Shown: piece after piece, positions 1 through 8,611 of the stretch
Layout of the letters: each line of letters opens with the position of its first letter
Position numbering within the stretch: the stretch's first letter is position 1
Source: Paracoccaceae bacterium
Lineage (GTDB): Bacteria; Pseudomonadota; Alphaproteobacteria; Rhodobacterales; Rhodobacteraceae
Direction: 5' to 3'
NCBI GenBank assembly: GCA_947476475.1
Contig: CANJQT010000017.1
Location: forward strand, 1 to 45,327
DNA length: 45,327 nucleotides
Made by a program: the position numbers and the translations under genes
Notes under the pieces: model-generated
Database searches by the model: none
Told to the model about the DNA's origin: nothing
What the model saw: the letters and a program-made list of their open reading frames with translations, nothing else

Positions 1-69
1 AAGCGATATGAAAAGGATCTGGCACCGATGCTGGACGAGTTGAGGAAGCTTGGCCTTGTCTCTGACTGA
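1..69 (+). CDS. C-terminal end of an unidentified protein (partial)
   Basis: Frame 1 is open from the window edge to a TGA at 67-69 and encodes the last 22 residues of a protein, ending in LRKLGLVSD. The stretch is charged and probably helical, but too short to assign to a family. Its last bases carry the ribosome-binding site and start of the next gene, which overlaps it by about 14 bases, so the two are probably co-transcribed. Confidence 0.55.
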   Translation, partial: KRYEKDLAPMLDELRKLGLVSD

Positions 70-709
70 TATTCAGGCGCGGATCGCGGCGGCGGAACGG
101 GCTGCGGGGCGCGCGCCCGGATCGGTCAGGCTGATCGCGGTGTCGAAGGTGCAGCCGCTGGCGCGGGTCGAGGCGGTGCTGGCGGCCGGCCACCGGCTGT
201 TTGGCGAGAATTACGTGCAAGAGGCGCAGGCCAAGTGGCCGGATCTGCGGGCGCGGTTCGGGGCGGTTTCGGTGCATATGATCGGGCCGTTGCAAACCAA
301 CAAGGCGAAGGTCGCGGTCGAATTGTTCGATGCGATTCACACGCTTGATCGCCCGTCATTGGCCGAAAAGCTGGCGCGTCTGGCCGAGGCGCGGGGCGTT
401 TGCCCGGAGCTGTTCGTGCAGGTCAATACCGGCGCCGAGCCGCAAAAGGCCGGGGTCCTGCCCGAGGCGCTGGATGGGTTCGTGGCCGATTGCCGGGGGA
501 TGGGATTGCCGCTGGCGGGGTTGATGTGCATTCCGCCCGAGGGCGAGGATTCGACGCCGCATTTCCACATGCTGGCCAAGATGGCGGCGCGCAACGGGCT
601 TGCAGGCCTGTCGATGGGCATGTCGGGCGATTTCGAGGCGGCGATTGCGGCCGGGGCCACGCATGTGCGGGTTGGGTCGGCGATTTTTGGCGCGCGGGAT
701 TACAGCTAG
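56..709 (+). CDS. YggS/PROSC family pyridoxal phosphate homeostasis protein
   Basis: About 217 residues, the normal size for YggS/PLPBP. The family binds PLP on a single-domain alanine-racemase-like barrel and helps balance cellular PLP and amino or keto acid pools; it has no established catalytic activity. The PLP lysine lies in IAVSKV (K31) and is followed by the family motif LFGENYVQEAQ; IGPLQTNKAK and the late SMGMSGDFEAAI and HVRVGSAIFG phosphate-binding segments are also visible. Two TTG codons can start it, at 50 and 56. The one at 56 is preferred because GAGGA at 42-46 is 9 bases upstream, against only 3 for the other, and it gives the usual MSLTDI opening. It overlaps the end of the preceding gene and converges on the transpeptidase gene. 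Confidence 0.93.
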   Translation: MSLTDIQARIAAAERAAGRAPGSVRLIAVSKVQPLARVEAVLAAGHRLFGENYVQEAQAKWPDLRARFGAVSVHMIGPLQTNKAKVAVELFDAIHTLDRPSLAEKLARLAEARGVCPELFVQVNTGAEPQKAGVLPEALDGFVADCRGMGLPLAGLMCIPPEGEDSTPHFHMLAKMAARNGLAGLSMGMSGDFEAAIAAGATHVRVGSAIFGARDYS

Positions 710-1209
710 GGACGGATGATCAGCCTTGTGCCGGGATTGGCGCGGCGGGCGATCCAGATCAGATGATCGCGGCGAAAGGCAAGGCAGCCTGCGGTGGGAT
801 AGCCGGGGCGGCGCCAGCCGTGCAGGAAGATGGCCGAACCGCGGTAGGGAATCGCCATTGGCCAGTTCCAGTCGGTCAGCAGGATGATGTCGTAAAGCGG
901 ATCGGCGCGGCGCAGGCGTTCGTCGGTTTTGCCGAAGGGTTCGCGGACCATATGGTTATAGGCGGGGTGATCGGGCGCATCGCACCAGCGGTCTTGCAGG
1001 CCGATGGGCACGGCCCAGGGTGGTGCGTCTGACGCTGCGATCCGGTCGGGGCGGTAAAGAGTGCCGATGATCCTGTGGGTGCAGGCGGGGGTGGCCCCGT
1101 CACCTTCGCGCTTGTCGGTGCGAATGCCGCTGCGACCGCGGCTGACCGGGAAAGTGCGGCCCTGATAGCGCAGCCCTGTCGGGGTCAGCACCAGATCGGC
1201 GGAGTTCAC
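706..1209 (-). CDS. L,D-transpeptidase (YkuD-fold) family protein
   Basis: A protein of 167 residues that matches the YkuD domain. The catalytic signature is H130 in IFLHGW followed by the nucleophile C142 in PTAGCLAF. The usual S/T-x-GC is TAGC here. YkuD enzymes make or break 3-3 cross-links in peptidoglycan. No signal peptide or anchor is visible, and the N-terminus runs straight into the domain (TPTGLRYQGRTFPVSRGRSGIRTDKREGD), so export is uncertain; short leaderless YkuD proteins of this kind are common in Rhodobacterales. Its ATG overlaps the ribA stop (ATGA, 1206-1209), implying one transcript. Its stop overlaps the end of the convergent yggS gene. Confidence 0.85.
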   Translation of the reverse strand: MNSADLVLTPTGLRYQGRTFPVSRGRSGIRTDKREGDGATPACTHRIIGTLYRPDRIAASDAPPWAVPIGLQDRWCDAPDHPAYNHMVREPFGKTDERLRRADPLYDIILLTDWNWPMAIPYRGSAIFLHGWRRPGYPTAGCLAFRRDHLIWIARRANPGTRLIIRP

Positions 1210-2303
1210 AGGATATGCCCGGACTTGGCGGCCTTGGTGGCCAGATAGGCTGCGTTCTGGCCGGTCTTGCCCACCCTGAGCGCCACACGCTGGGTCACAT
1301 CAATGCCCGTCGCCCGCATCATGTCGATCTTGGCGGGATTGTTGGTCAAAAGCCGAACGGCGGAAAAGCCCATCTTCTTCAGGATTTCGGCCGCGATGCG
1401 AAAATCGCGTTCGTCGTCCTCGAAGCCAAGGCGGTGGTTGGCTTCGACGGTGTCGAAACCCTGATCCTGAAGCGAATAGGCGCGCATCTTGTTGGCAAGG
1501 CCAATGCCACGACCTTCCTGATTGAGGTAAAGCAGCACGCCCGAGCCTTCGGTAGCCATCTGGCGCAGGGCTGCGTCAAGCTGGGCGCCGCAGTCGCATT
1601 TCAGGCTGCCCAGAACGTCGCCGGTGAAGCAGGCCGAATGCAGCCGCGCCAGAACCGGCGCGGCGCGGTCGGGTGTGCCGATTTCGATGGCATAGTGATC
1701 TTCACCGCCATTTTGCGGGCGAAAGACGTGGACGCGCCCGGCCTGCGAGGCAGCGATCGGCACGCGGGCATCGGCAACCGGCAGGAAAGGCGAGGAGGCG
1801 GCGAGCTCCGGCAGCGTTTGCGCCAGATCAAGCAGGGTCAGTCCATGTTCCTGTGCGAGGGCCGCACCATCGCCCGGCAGATCGACCAGCAGAACCGCGG
1901 GCAGAAGATGGGCGGATTTGGCGATCATCAGGGCGGTGCGCGCGGCGGCTGCCGACCCCTCGCGCAGGGCGCGGAAAGGGCCTTTCATCGGATGGGCCAG
2001 ATCGTGCGACGGATCGGCCATGTCGCGCACCCAAAGCCGGTCGGCATCGGAGGGCAGGTGCAGACGCACCAGATCGCCATCATAGGCGGCCACCTTCAGC
2101 GTTTCCGCCCGGCGGGCGGTCAGCGCCAGCACCGGTGCGCCAAGGGCGCGGATCAGGGCAAGGCGGTCGCTTTCTATCCCTTCGGCGGCGGCGAAAAGCG
2201 TGGCTTGCCCTGCGTGCGCCAACACAACGGGCACGCCCATGCGCAGATCGGCGCGGGCGCGGTTCAGCCGTTCAGCGGGGGTTGGGCCAAGGGTCATCAT
2301 CAT
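1206..2303 (-). CDS. ribA: GTP cyclohydrolase II
   Basis: Catalyses the first step of riboflavin synthesis: GTP to 2,5-diamino-6-ribosylamino-4(3H)-pyrimidinone 5'-phosphate with release of formate. The C-terminal half carries the zinc triad C-x10-C-x-C (C225, C236, C238 in SACFTGDVLGSLKCDCGAQL) and the signature YLNQEGRGIGLANKMRAY. The N-terminal ~170 residues resemble a degraded DHBP-synthase-like region, as in other alphaproteobacterial RibA proteins, but lack a clear DHBP synthase active site. The frame stays open to 2429, but residues there look random. I place the start at the triple ATG (2303-2295), ahead of TLGPTPAERLNRARADLRMGVPVVL; an ATG at 2321 is an alternative. Diverges from the response regulator gene. 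Confidence 0.93.
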   Translation of the reverse strand: MMMTLGPTPAERLNRARADLRMGVPVVLAHAGQATLFAAAEGIESDRLALIRALGAPVLALTARRAETLKVAAYDGDLVRLHLPSDADRLWVRDMADPSHDLAHPMKGPFRALREGSAAAARTALMIAKSAHLLPAVLLVDLPGDGAALAQEHGLTLLDLAQTLPELAASSPFLPVADARVPIAASQAGRVHVFRPQNGGEDHYAIEIGTPDRAAPVLARLHSACFTGDVLGSLKCDCGAQLDAALRQMATEGSGVLLYLNQEGRGIGLANKMRAYSLQDQGFDTVEANHRLGFEDDERDFRIAAEILKKMGFSAVRLLTNNPAKIDMMRATGIDVTQRVALRVGKTGQNAAYLATKAAKSGHIL

Positions 2304-2458
2304 TCCGGCACAGGCAGACATGGCCTTAGATAGTGGGAGATGAAGGAAATTGAAACATATAGGCGCCATTCGACACGAGCGCGTGAGATGATTGTCGCAT
2401 ATCTTGCCGAAGGCGTGATCCGCATACATGTCTTGCTGAACGAAGATCGGAGGCCATC

Positions 2459-3145
2459 ATGGCTACCTTGAAGAAAATCCTGCTGGTCGATGACGATGAA
2501 GACCTGCGCGAAGCGCTGGCCGAGCAGCTTTTGTCGACGGACGATTTTGACGTGTTCGAGGCCGGGAATGGAGCAGAAGCGGTCGAGAAGACCAAGGGCG
2601 AGACATTTGATCTTCTGATACTGGACGTGGGGCTGCCCGATACTGACGGGCGCGAGCTGTGCAAAAGGTTGCGCAAGCAGGGGGTGAAGTCGCCCATCCT
2701 GATGCTGACCGGCCATGACACGGATGCGGACACGATCCTTGGCCTTGATGCAGGTGCCAATGATTACGTCAGCAAGCCGTTCAAGTTCCCGGTGCTTCTG
2801 GCGCGGATCCGCGCGCAGCTGCGCACGCATGAACAATCTGAAGACGCGATCTTTGCGCTGGGGCCTTATACGTTCAAGCCTGCGATGAAGATGCTGATCG
2901 ACGCCCGCGACAAGAAGGTGCGGTTGACCGAAAAGGAAACCAACATCCTGAAATACCTTTACCGCGCAGGCGAGGCCGTGGTGCCGCGCGATGTGCTGTT
3001 GCACGAGGTCTGGGGCTATAACGCCGGGGTGACCACCCACACGCTGGAAACCCATATCTACAGGCTTCGCCAGAAAATTGAACCGGATCCGTCCAATGCC
3101 CGCCTTCTTGTGACCGAATCCGGGGGGTATAGATTAGCTCCATGA
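2459..3145 (+). CDS. OmpR/PhoB-type response regulator transcription factor (CenR-like)
   Basis: A receiver domain (residues 5-118) followed by a winged-helix DNA-binding domain (130-228). The acidic pocket D11-D13, phospho-acceptor D56 in LLILDVGLPD, T84 and K106 in VSKPFK are all present, so it should be phosphorylated by a histidine kinase. The C-terminal signature LTEKETNILKYLYRAG...TLETHIYRLRQKIEPD is typical of OmpR/PhoB proteins. No kinase lies next to it. The opening and the isolated position recall CenR, the essential envelope regulator of Caulobacter and Rhodobacter, but I cannot confirm orthology from sequence alone. GGAGG lies 6 bases before the ATG, and a strong terminator follows, so the gene is probably monocistronic. 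Confidence 0.92.
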   Translation: MATLKKILLVDDDEDLREALAEQLLSTDDFDVFEAGNGAEAVEKTKGETFDLLILDVGLPDTDGRELCKRLRKQGVKSPILMLTGHDTDADTILGLDAGANDYVSKPFKFPVLLARIRAQLRTHEQSEDAIFALGPYTFKPAMKMLIDARDKKVRLTEKETNILKYLYRAGEAVVPRDVLLHEVWGYNAGVTTHTLETHIYRLRQKIEPDPSNARLLVTESGGYRLAP

Positions 3146-3195
3146 GTTCCCCTCGCCGCACCGGGGTTATGATGCGGCATCCTCCCTGTTGGACT

Positions 3196-3224
3196 GGCCC
3201 GGGCTTCGGCCCGGGTCTTTTTTT
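3196..3224 (+). terminator. Rho-independent terminator of the response regulator gene
   Basis: GCCCGGGC (3197-3204) pairs with GCCCGGGT (3209-3216) across a TTCG tetraloop, and the stem is extended by G3196-C3217. Seven T residues follow (3218-3224). It lies 51 bases after the stop codon and is the clearest intrinsic terminator in the window. Confidence 0.93.
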
Positions 3225-3271
3225 GCCCGCAGGGTGGGATGAAAATGGATCAAGCTATTGAAGTGATTGTT

Positions 3272-4519
3272 CTATTCCGGGAAACGAACGCGGAATAGGC
3301 CATAAAGGGTCAAGGCAGCCGTGATCAGGCCCGCAAGGGTGAAGGGTAAAAGCAACGCCGATTCGCGCCCGAGGATTGGTTGACACAATTGCACCAGTGC
3401 GCCACCCGCGATTGCCCCAATTGGCATCATCCCCCAACCAAGAAAGCGATAGACAGAATTCACCCGGCCAAGAATTTCCGGGGGGATCACGCGCTGACGG
3501 TAAGATACGGTGACGACGTTCCACAGGATGCCACCGAAGGCGTCGCCAAAAAGGCCGACGACGGCGGTGGCGCGCGAAGGGAACAGGCCCATGAGCAGAT
3601 AAGACAGGGTGAAAATCGCCATGCCCGCGTGCACGGTGCGGTTCGGGCCAAAGCGCGCCACTAGCCGGGGTCCGACCAGCCCGGCAAGAACACCGCCCAC
3701 CGCGCCCGAGGTCAGCAAAAGCCCATGGCCAAAGGCATTCAGACCAAGGATTTCCTGCGAGTAGAGCGTCAGCATGGCGATGGCGGCGGTAAAGACTGCG
3801 TTGGTGATGCCCAGAATGATCGCCAGTCGCCGCAGCAGTGCATTCTTCAGCAACCAGACGATGCCCTCTTTCATTTCCGTCAGGAAGGCGCGGCGCGGGG
3901 GGATGATATGCGGCGGCAGCGTCAGCATCGCAATCAGGGCGGCGGCGATGGCGAAACTGGCTGCGTCCAGCCCGAAGGGCAGGGTGATGCCGAAGGCGAT
4001 CAATGCCCCGGCAAGCGGCGGGCCTGCGAACTGGTTCATCACCTGTTCGGCGCTCCACATCTGGCCATTCGCGCGTTCAAGGTCGGCGGGGGCAACGATA
4101 GACGGCAGGATCGTCTGGGCGGCATTGTCGCGCAGCACCTCGGCCGTGCCCAGAAGGAAAGTCAGGCCGGCCAGCAAAAGAATCATCCGGTCGCCCGACC
4201 CGGCGGGCGGCGGCAAGGCGGGGGCAGACAGGATCAGGGCGATGACGCCAAAGGTAAGCGCCATCCGCACCAGATCGGCGCGCACCATGATCTTCTGACG
4301 GTCAAAGCGGTCGGTCCAGACCCCGGCGGGCAGCGAAAACAGGAACCAGGGCAAGCGCCCGGCCATGACCACCAGAGAAATCAGAAGGGGGTCGCGGGTC
4401 ATAAGCGTGGCAAGCCAGGGGAACGCCAGCAAGGAAACCCCGTCGCCAAGGTTGGAAACCACGCTGGCCGAAAAATGCAGCCGGAAATTGCGGTTGGTCT
4501 GCAGAAGCCCGGGTGCCAT
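3272..4519 (-). CDS. MFS transporter (MFS_3/EntS-like exporter)
   Basis: Encodes 415 residues, the usual size for a 12-helix major facilitator. Hydrophobic segments alternate through the whole length. The loop 2-3 motif is PAGVWTDRFDRQKIM, the MFS signature G-x-x-x-D-R-x-x-R. NFRLHFSASVVSNLGDGVSLLAFPWLA at the N-terminus matches the MFS_3 group, which includes the enterobactin exporter EntS and many drug or siderophore effluxers. The substrate cannot be told. It lies 8 bases behind the small secreted-protein gene on the same strand, so the two are probably co-transcribed. No strong Shine-Dalgarno sequence is visible before its ATG. Confidence 0.88.
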   Translation of the reverse strand: MAPGLLQTNRNFRLHFSASVVSNLGDGVSLLAFPWLATLMTRDPLLISLVVMAGRLPWFLFSLPAGVWTDRFDRQKIMVRADLVRMALTFGVIALILSAPALPPPAGSGDRMILLLAGLTFLLGTAEVLRDNAAQTILPSIVAPADLERANGQMWSAEQVMNQFAGPPLAGALIAFGITLPFGLDAASFAIAAALIAMLTLPPHIIPPRRAFLTEMKEGIVWLLKNALLRRLAIILGITNAVFTAAIAMLTLYSQEILGLNAFGHGLLLTSGAVGGVLAGLVGPRLVARFGPNRTVHAGMAIFTLSYLLMGLFPSRATAVVGLFGDAFGGILWNVVTVSYRQRVIPPEILGRVNSVYRFLGWGMMPIGAIAGGALVQLCQPILGRESALLLPFTLAGLITAALTLYGLFRVRFPE

Positions 4520-4527
4520 TCAGGGGC

Positions 4528-5070
4528 CTATGGCTGTGGCTGGGACGAAGAGGGGGGAAGGATCGCGGTGGCGATGAACGGATAAGCGAAGCCGACGATC
4601 TGCTGTTGCTGTGGCCCGTCAATCCGGCTGAAGAACCATTTGCCGCCTTCCAGCACCGCGAACAGGGGCTGGTGGTTCATGGTTTTCTTTCCATCGGCGG
4701 TGGCGGTGAACTGGGTTGGCACGACGGCCCAGACCACCGGGGTATCGTCGGCAAGTTTGGCGTCGTTGCCGTCAAACGGACCGGCGGCTGCGACGAAATC
4801 TGAAATCTGGGTGGTTTTCATCAGTTCCCTGGTCTGCGCGATCAGGGTTTTCTGGACATCTTTTGCCTCGATCCCGGCGGTGCCTGCGAACACGTTCAGA
4901 ATGCGCGGCGGGATGGTGGCCACAACTTTTTCCGCGTCCTTTGCCATGGTGGCACGCAAGTAAGAGGCGATAGCCAAGTCGAGGCCCTTGGCCTCGTCTT
5001 CGGAGAGGGGGCGCGCGTGGACGGGCAGGGCCAGCGTCAGGGCAAGAAACAAGGGGGCAAGAAAACGCAT
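4528..5070 (-). CDS. Hypothetical secreted protein with signal peptide
   Basis: About 180 residues, starting MRFLAPLFLALTLALPVHARPLS. This is a classic Sec signal peptide with likely cleavage after VHA. AGGTGA lies about 7 bases upstream of this ATG, which decides the start against a longer reading frame running to 5175. The mature part (AKGLDLAIASYLRATMAKDAEKVVATIPPRILNVFAG...) is soluble, with a WFFSRIDGPQQQQIVGF stretch near the end and a proline/serine-rich tail. The pattern recalls small periplasmic proteins of the NTF2-like or DUF type, but I do not recognise a named family. It leads a probable two-gene unit with the MFS exporter. Confidence 0.8.
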   Translation of the reverse strand: MRFLAPLFLALTLALPVHARPLSEDEAKGLDLAIASYLRATMAKDAEKVVATIPPRILNVFAGTAGIEAKDVQKTLIAQTRELMKTTQISDFVAAAGPFDGNDAKLADDTPVVWAVVPTQFTATADGKKTMNHQPLFAVLEGGKWFFSRIDGPQQQQIVGFAYPFIATAILPPSSSQPQP

Positions 5071-5224
5071 TCGGGTCACCTGTTCATAACTGCGATTCAT
5101 GGTGTGGCATGCGGCGGGGCAGTGCTCAAGGCCCCGCTTGGGCGCTTCGCACGTTGCCGCCGATCGTTGACGCACTGATGCGCGCGGCGGCGCAGCACTG
5201 CAGCGGCCTGGCAGGCACGACTTG

Positions 5225-5244
5225 CAGGGCCGGATCTGGCCCTG
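5225..5244 (-). terminator. Hairpin after the galactoside operon (weak terminator candidate)
   Basis: CAGGGCC (5225-5231) pairs perfectly with GGCCCTG (5238-5244) around a 6-base loop, 15 bases past the stop of the last galactoside gene. No T-run follows on the minus strand, so intrinsic termination is uncertain. The rest of 5071-5259 holds nothing else I can support. Confidence 0.4.
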
Positions 5245-5259
5245 ACGGTCAGTTGCCGG

Positions 5260-7161
5260 TCATAGCGGCTGCCAATCCACGCCAGCAGCAGGGATTTCGC
5301 GGCCATGCCATTCGACGGCAAAGCTGTTGTAGTTGAATTGAAAGCGGTGGGTGGCGCTGTCCCTGCGGCGCAGGCCTTCCGGCAGGTGTTCGGTTTCAAG
5401 CCCCGCTTCAAGGCAAAGCGCGTCAAGGATGCGGGCAAAGCCGGCTTCGTCCAGCCATCCGGCAAGGTAGTGCAGACCGTCCGCGCGGATCAGCGCCGGC
5501 CAGCTGTCAGCGGTGGTTTCCACCACTTTGGCGGTGGTTTCCACTTTTTCGCGCCAATGACAGAAGGTGCCGCCCAAAGGCAGGTCAACCGCCACATCAG
5601 GCGGAAGGCTTTCCACCCGCGCAACGGTTGCGGCAAGGCCGGGCAGGTTTGGGGGCAACGGCACAGGAATGGCAAAATCCGCGGTTTTCGCATTGGTGCG
5701 CGGGCCAAGAAGCGATAGGCCCTTATGGCGCGTCAATGCGGTAAGGAAGCCGTCCGACAGGGTCGCCACTCCGGGGGCGAGGACCAGTTTGTAAGCTGAA
5801 AGGTCGGCACAATCCGGGGGCAGGATGTCAATGTTCAGACCGAGCCGCCGCAAGGCACGGTAGGTTTCGAACACCAGACGGAAATAGCTGAAATCACGTC
5901 CCTGCGGCTGGGTTTCCCACGCCCAGGCAGAGGCATAGTCGAAGACCAGCCCCACCTCGGCGCGGGTGGTGTTCTGGTCAGGCATCATGGCCAGCTCGCG
6001 CGCCACCTGGGCGGCCTCGCCGTAGGCGGGGGCTGCAACGCTGTCGGGTCGCAAAAGCCCTGCGTGCATCTGTTCCTGCGCGAAGGGCGCCTGACGCCAG
6101 CGGAAATAGCACACGGCTTCCGCGCCATGGGCAAAAGCCTCCCACGCCCAAAGGCGGGCCATGCCCGGCAGGGGATCGGGGTTCCAAGGGGCCCAGTTCA
6201 CGGGGCCGGGCTGCTGTTCCATGATCCACCAGCGGCCCCGCCCGACGGCGCGGTAAAGATCGTGGTGGAAGGCCTGAAAGTCCGGGTCGCCCTGGCGAAC
6301 AAAGCGGCGCTTGTGTTCAGGCGATGCCGACAGGCGATCTGAGAGGAAACCCAAGGGGTAGGCGTCCCAAGAGGCGATGTCGAGATCTGCCCCCACAGCG
6401 AAATGGTCAAAGTCGGTGATCTGGCCCATATAGTTGTGGGCAATGGGATAAGGTGAGTGGCGCCGGATGATCTCGGTCTGTACCCGGTTGAACTCGACCA
6501 CCATATCGCTGGCAAAATGGCGGAAGGCCATGACATGGGCCGGGTTCGCTTCGGTCACGGTCAGGTTCGGCAGGCCCACATCGTCAAAGCCGGCGTATTC
6601 CATCGACCAGAACACGTTACCCCAGGCGCGGTTCAGCGCTTCGGGCGACTGATAGCGCTGTGCCAACCAGTTGCGGAAGGCTTTCAGGGCTGCGGGCGAA
6701 TAGGAAAGCACCGTGCCATGGCAGGCATATTCATTATCCGTCTGCCATGCCGCGACATGGGCGTTCTTGCCATAACGTCTGGCCAGAAGCTGCACGATGC
6801 GCGCGCACTCGGCGCGATAGCCTTCATGGGCGAAGTCGTAGTGGCGGCGCGAGCCGAAGCCTCTTGGACGCCCCTCACGGTCATGGGCCAGCATGTCGGG
6901 GTGGCGATCCAGCATCCAGCGTGGCGGGGTCGCCGTAGGGGTGCCAAGCACTACCTTGAGCCCGGCGCGGCCCAGCGTTTCAATGGCGCGGTCAAGCCAG
7001 TCAAACTCCAGCTTGCCGGGTGTGGGTTCCAGCCTGCTCCAAGCGAATTCGCCGACACGGACCCAAGTGAGACCAAGGGCCGCCATTCGGGCGGCATCTT
7101 CGGCCCATTGGGGCTCGGGCCAGTGTTCGGGATAGTAGCAGACGCCAAGTGTGCGCTTCAT
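5260..7161 (-). CDS. Beta-galactosidase, glycoside hydrolase family 42
   Basis: Length is 633 residues, close to the 640-690 usual for GH42. It hydrolyses terminal beta-galactosides in the cytoplasm (no signal peptide). The N-terminal TIM barrel opens LGVCYYPEHWPE. The acid/base is E144 in WQTDNEYACH and the nucleophile is E315 in WWIMEQQPGPVNW. RHYDFAHEGYRAECARIV and TEANPAHVMAFRHF are also family signatures, and the trimerisation and small C-terminal domains follow. I start it at the ATG at 7161, inside an ATGA overlap with the lactonase gene. The longer frame to 7317 is the shadow of that gene. Last gene of the galactoside operon. It contains an in-frame 21-base duplication at 5510-5544. 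Confidence 0.95.
   Translation of the reverse strand: MKRTLGVCYYPEHWPEPQWAEDAARMAALGLTWVRVGEFAWSRLEPTPGKLEFDWLDRAIETLGRAGLKVVLGTPTATPPRWMLDRHPDMLAHDREGRPRGFGSRRHYDFAHEGYRAECARIVQLLARRYGKNAHVAAWQTDNEYACHGTVLSYSPAALKAFRNWLAQRYQSPEALNRAWGNVFWSMEYAGFDDVGLPNLTVTEANPAHVMAFRHFASDMVVEFNRVQTEIIRRHSPYPIAHNYMGQITDFDHFAVGADLDIASWDAYPLGFLSDRLSASPEHKRRFVRQGDPDFQAFHHDLYRAVGRGRWWIMEQQPGPVNWAPWNPDPLPGMARLWAWEAFAHGAEAVCYFRWRQAPFAQEQMHAGLLRPDSVAAPAYGEAAQVARELAMMPDQNTTRAEVGLVFDYASAWAWETQPQGRDFSYFRLVFETYRALRRLGLNIDILPPDCADLSAYKLVLAPGVATLSDGFLTALTRHKGLSLLGPRTNAKTADFAIPVPLPPNLPGLAATVARVESLPPDVAVDLPLGGTFCHWREKVETTAKVVETTADSWPALIRADGLHYLAGWLDEAGFARILDALCLEAGLETEHLPEGLRRRDSATHRFQFNYNSFAVEWHGREIPAAGVDWQPL
5510..5544 (-). 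repeat. In-frame 21-bp tandem duplication inside the GH42 gene
   Basis: GCGGTGGTTTCCAC occurs at 5510-5523 and again at 5531-5544, a period of 21 bases. On the coding strand it gives VETTAKV followed by VETTADS, a duplicated seven-residue segment near the C-terminal domain. It keeps the frame. Confidence 0.8.
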
Positions 7162-8009
7162 GGAAGAACCCTGTGTTCGGCCTGACCGGTGGCGACGCCC
7201 TTGATTGCAAAGGTCATGCCCGCGTTGGGCTGTGCTGCACGGGCGGCCGCATCCATGCCTTGAAGGGCGGAGGTGCAGAAGAGTGTCGTCAACCCCGGCC
7301 CGCCGAATGCGGGGCACGAGGTATGGGGCGCATCAAACGCGACATGGCGGACCAGGCTGCCATCGGGGGAAAAGGCAGAAACCCGGGCCGCGCCCCATTG
7401 CGCAAGCCACAAAAGGCCCGCGGCATCGATAACCGCACCGTCGGGGCCGGATGGATCGGCGCTAAGGTCAAGGAAAACTTCGGGTTCGCCCTTGGGCCAG
7501 CCCTGCGCATCCAGCGCCACGCGCATCACCTGGCTGGTAACGGTATCGGTGAAATGTGCCGTCTTCCCATCGGGGGTAAAGCAGATGGCGTTCGGGATGG
7601 TGATCTTGTCATAGAGCTTACGCAGTTCGCCCCGGTAGTAGCGGTAAATCGCCCCCGCGCCGGATTCGCATTTCTTGCCCATGGTGCCGATCCACAGGCC
7701 GCCCTGCGGGTCGGCCCGGCCATCGTTTGAGCGTGTCGTCCGGTTGCCGGCTTCGAGTTCGACCAGCGTCTGGGTTTCCTCTGTCTCGAGGTCGAACAGG
7801 AACAGATCCCGTTCGCCGGCAATCAGCAGCATGTCACGGTCAACCCATCCGGCGGCAGAAACCATTTCAGGGAACCGCCATTGGCGCTGTTCGCCATTTT
7901 CGACCGACAACATCCGCTGGCCGGTGATGTCAAACCAGAACAGCTGGCCGCGCTGGGGGTGCCAGAGCGGGCCTTCGCCAAGATCGCAGGGGCGGTTGTC
8001 GAAGATCAT
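7158..8009 (-). CDS. SMP-30/gluconolactonase family sugar lactonase
   Basis: About 283 residues forming the six-bladed propeller of the SMP-30/regucalcin family. Metal-site signatures are visible: GEGPLWH near the start (metal-binding Glu), [18 protein letters not shown] in the middle, and the late [19 protein letters not shown] segment, which supplies the Asp. In this setting it should open galactono-lactone made by the sugar dehydrogenase, giving galactonate for the dehydratase. I start it at the ATG at 8009, which overlaps the aldolase stop (ATGA), rather than at a TTG at 8015. It overlaps the GH42 gene in the same way, so translation of the three is probably coupled. The exact sugar is inferred from the neighbours. 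Confidence 0.9.
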   Translation of the reverse strand: MIFDNRPCDLGEGPLWHPQRGQLFWFDITGQRMLSVENGEQRQWRFPEMVSAAGWVDRDMLLIAGERDLFLFDLETEETQTLVELEAGNRTTRSNDGRADPQGGLWIGTMGKKCESGAGAIYRYYRGELRKLYDKITIPNAICFTPDGKTAHFTDTVTSQVMRVALDAQGWPKGEPEVFLDLSADPSGPDGAVIDAAGLLWLAQWGAARVSAFSPDGSLVRHVAFDAPHTSCPAFGGPGLTTLFCTSALQGMDAAARAAQPNAGMTFAIKGVATGQAEHRVLP

Positions 8010-8611
8010 GCGCAAGCCGCATCATAGGCCGCCACAAGAGCGCGGGCGCGGGTAGAGACGTCGCTGGCGGAAAGGCCGGGGGTGTAGAGTGCGGTGCCGA
8101 TGCCAAAGCCGTCGGCCCCGGATTTGAGCCACGCGCTGAAGTTTGCCGCCCCTGCGCCGCCCACGGCATAGACGCGGGTGCCATGGGGCAGAACCGCGCG
8201 GATGGCTTTCAGCCCTTCGGGGCCAAGAAGCGAGCCGGGGAAGAGCTTTAGCCCGGAAGCGCCCGCCTTGAGGGCGGCGAAGCATTCGGTGGGTGTCATG
8301 ACGCCGGGCCAGCTTTCAAGGCCAAGCTTGCGGGTTGCGGCGATCACTTCTGGGTCCATGTTGGGTGAAACCACGATTCTGCCGCCTGCATCGGCCACCT
8401 CGTGAAGCTGTTTCACGGTCAGGACCGTGCCTGCGCCAATCGTGGCATGGTGACCAAAGGCCCTGGCCATCGCGGCGATGGAGTGCATGGGGTGGGGCGA
8501 GTTCAGCGGCACTTCGATGGTGGTGATCCCGGCCTCTATCAGAGCCTCGGCCACGGGTAGGGCGTCGTCGGGGGTGATTCCCCGCAGGATGGCGATCAGG
8601 GGTCTGGTCAT
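8006..8611 (-). CDS. dgoA: 2-dehydro-3-deoxy-6-phosphogalactonate aldolase
   Basis: Has 201 residues, normal for class I KDPG/KDPGal aldolases. Splits KDPGal into pyruvate and D-glyceraldehyde 3-phosphate. The Schiff-base lysine is K122 in SGLKLFPGS, and the general acid/base is E33 in [19 protein letters not shown] at the start and IGAGTVL are family signatures. The sequence is of the DgoA rather than the Eda type ([22 protein letters not shown]), and the neighbouring KDGal kinase agrees. Both flanking junctions are ATGA overlaps. The frame stays open to 8773 only as a shadow of dgoK. Confidence 0.95.
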   Translation of the reverse strand: MTRPLIAILRGITPDDALPVAEALIEAGITTIEVPLNSPHPMHSIAAMARAFGHHATIGAGTVLTVKQLHEVADAGGRIVVSPNMDPEVIAATRKLGLESWPGVMTPTECFAALKAGASGLKLFPGSLLGPEGLKAIRAVLPHGTRVYAVGGAGAANFSAWLKSGADGFGIGTALYTPGLSASDVSTRARALVAAYDAACA

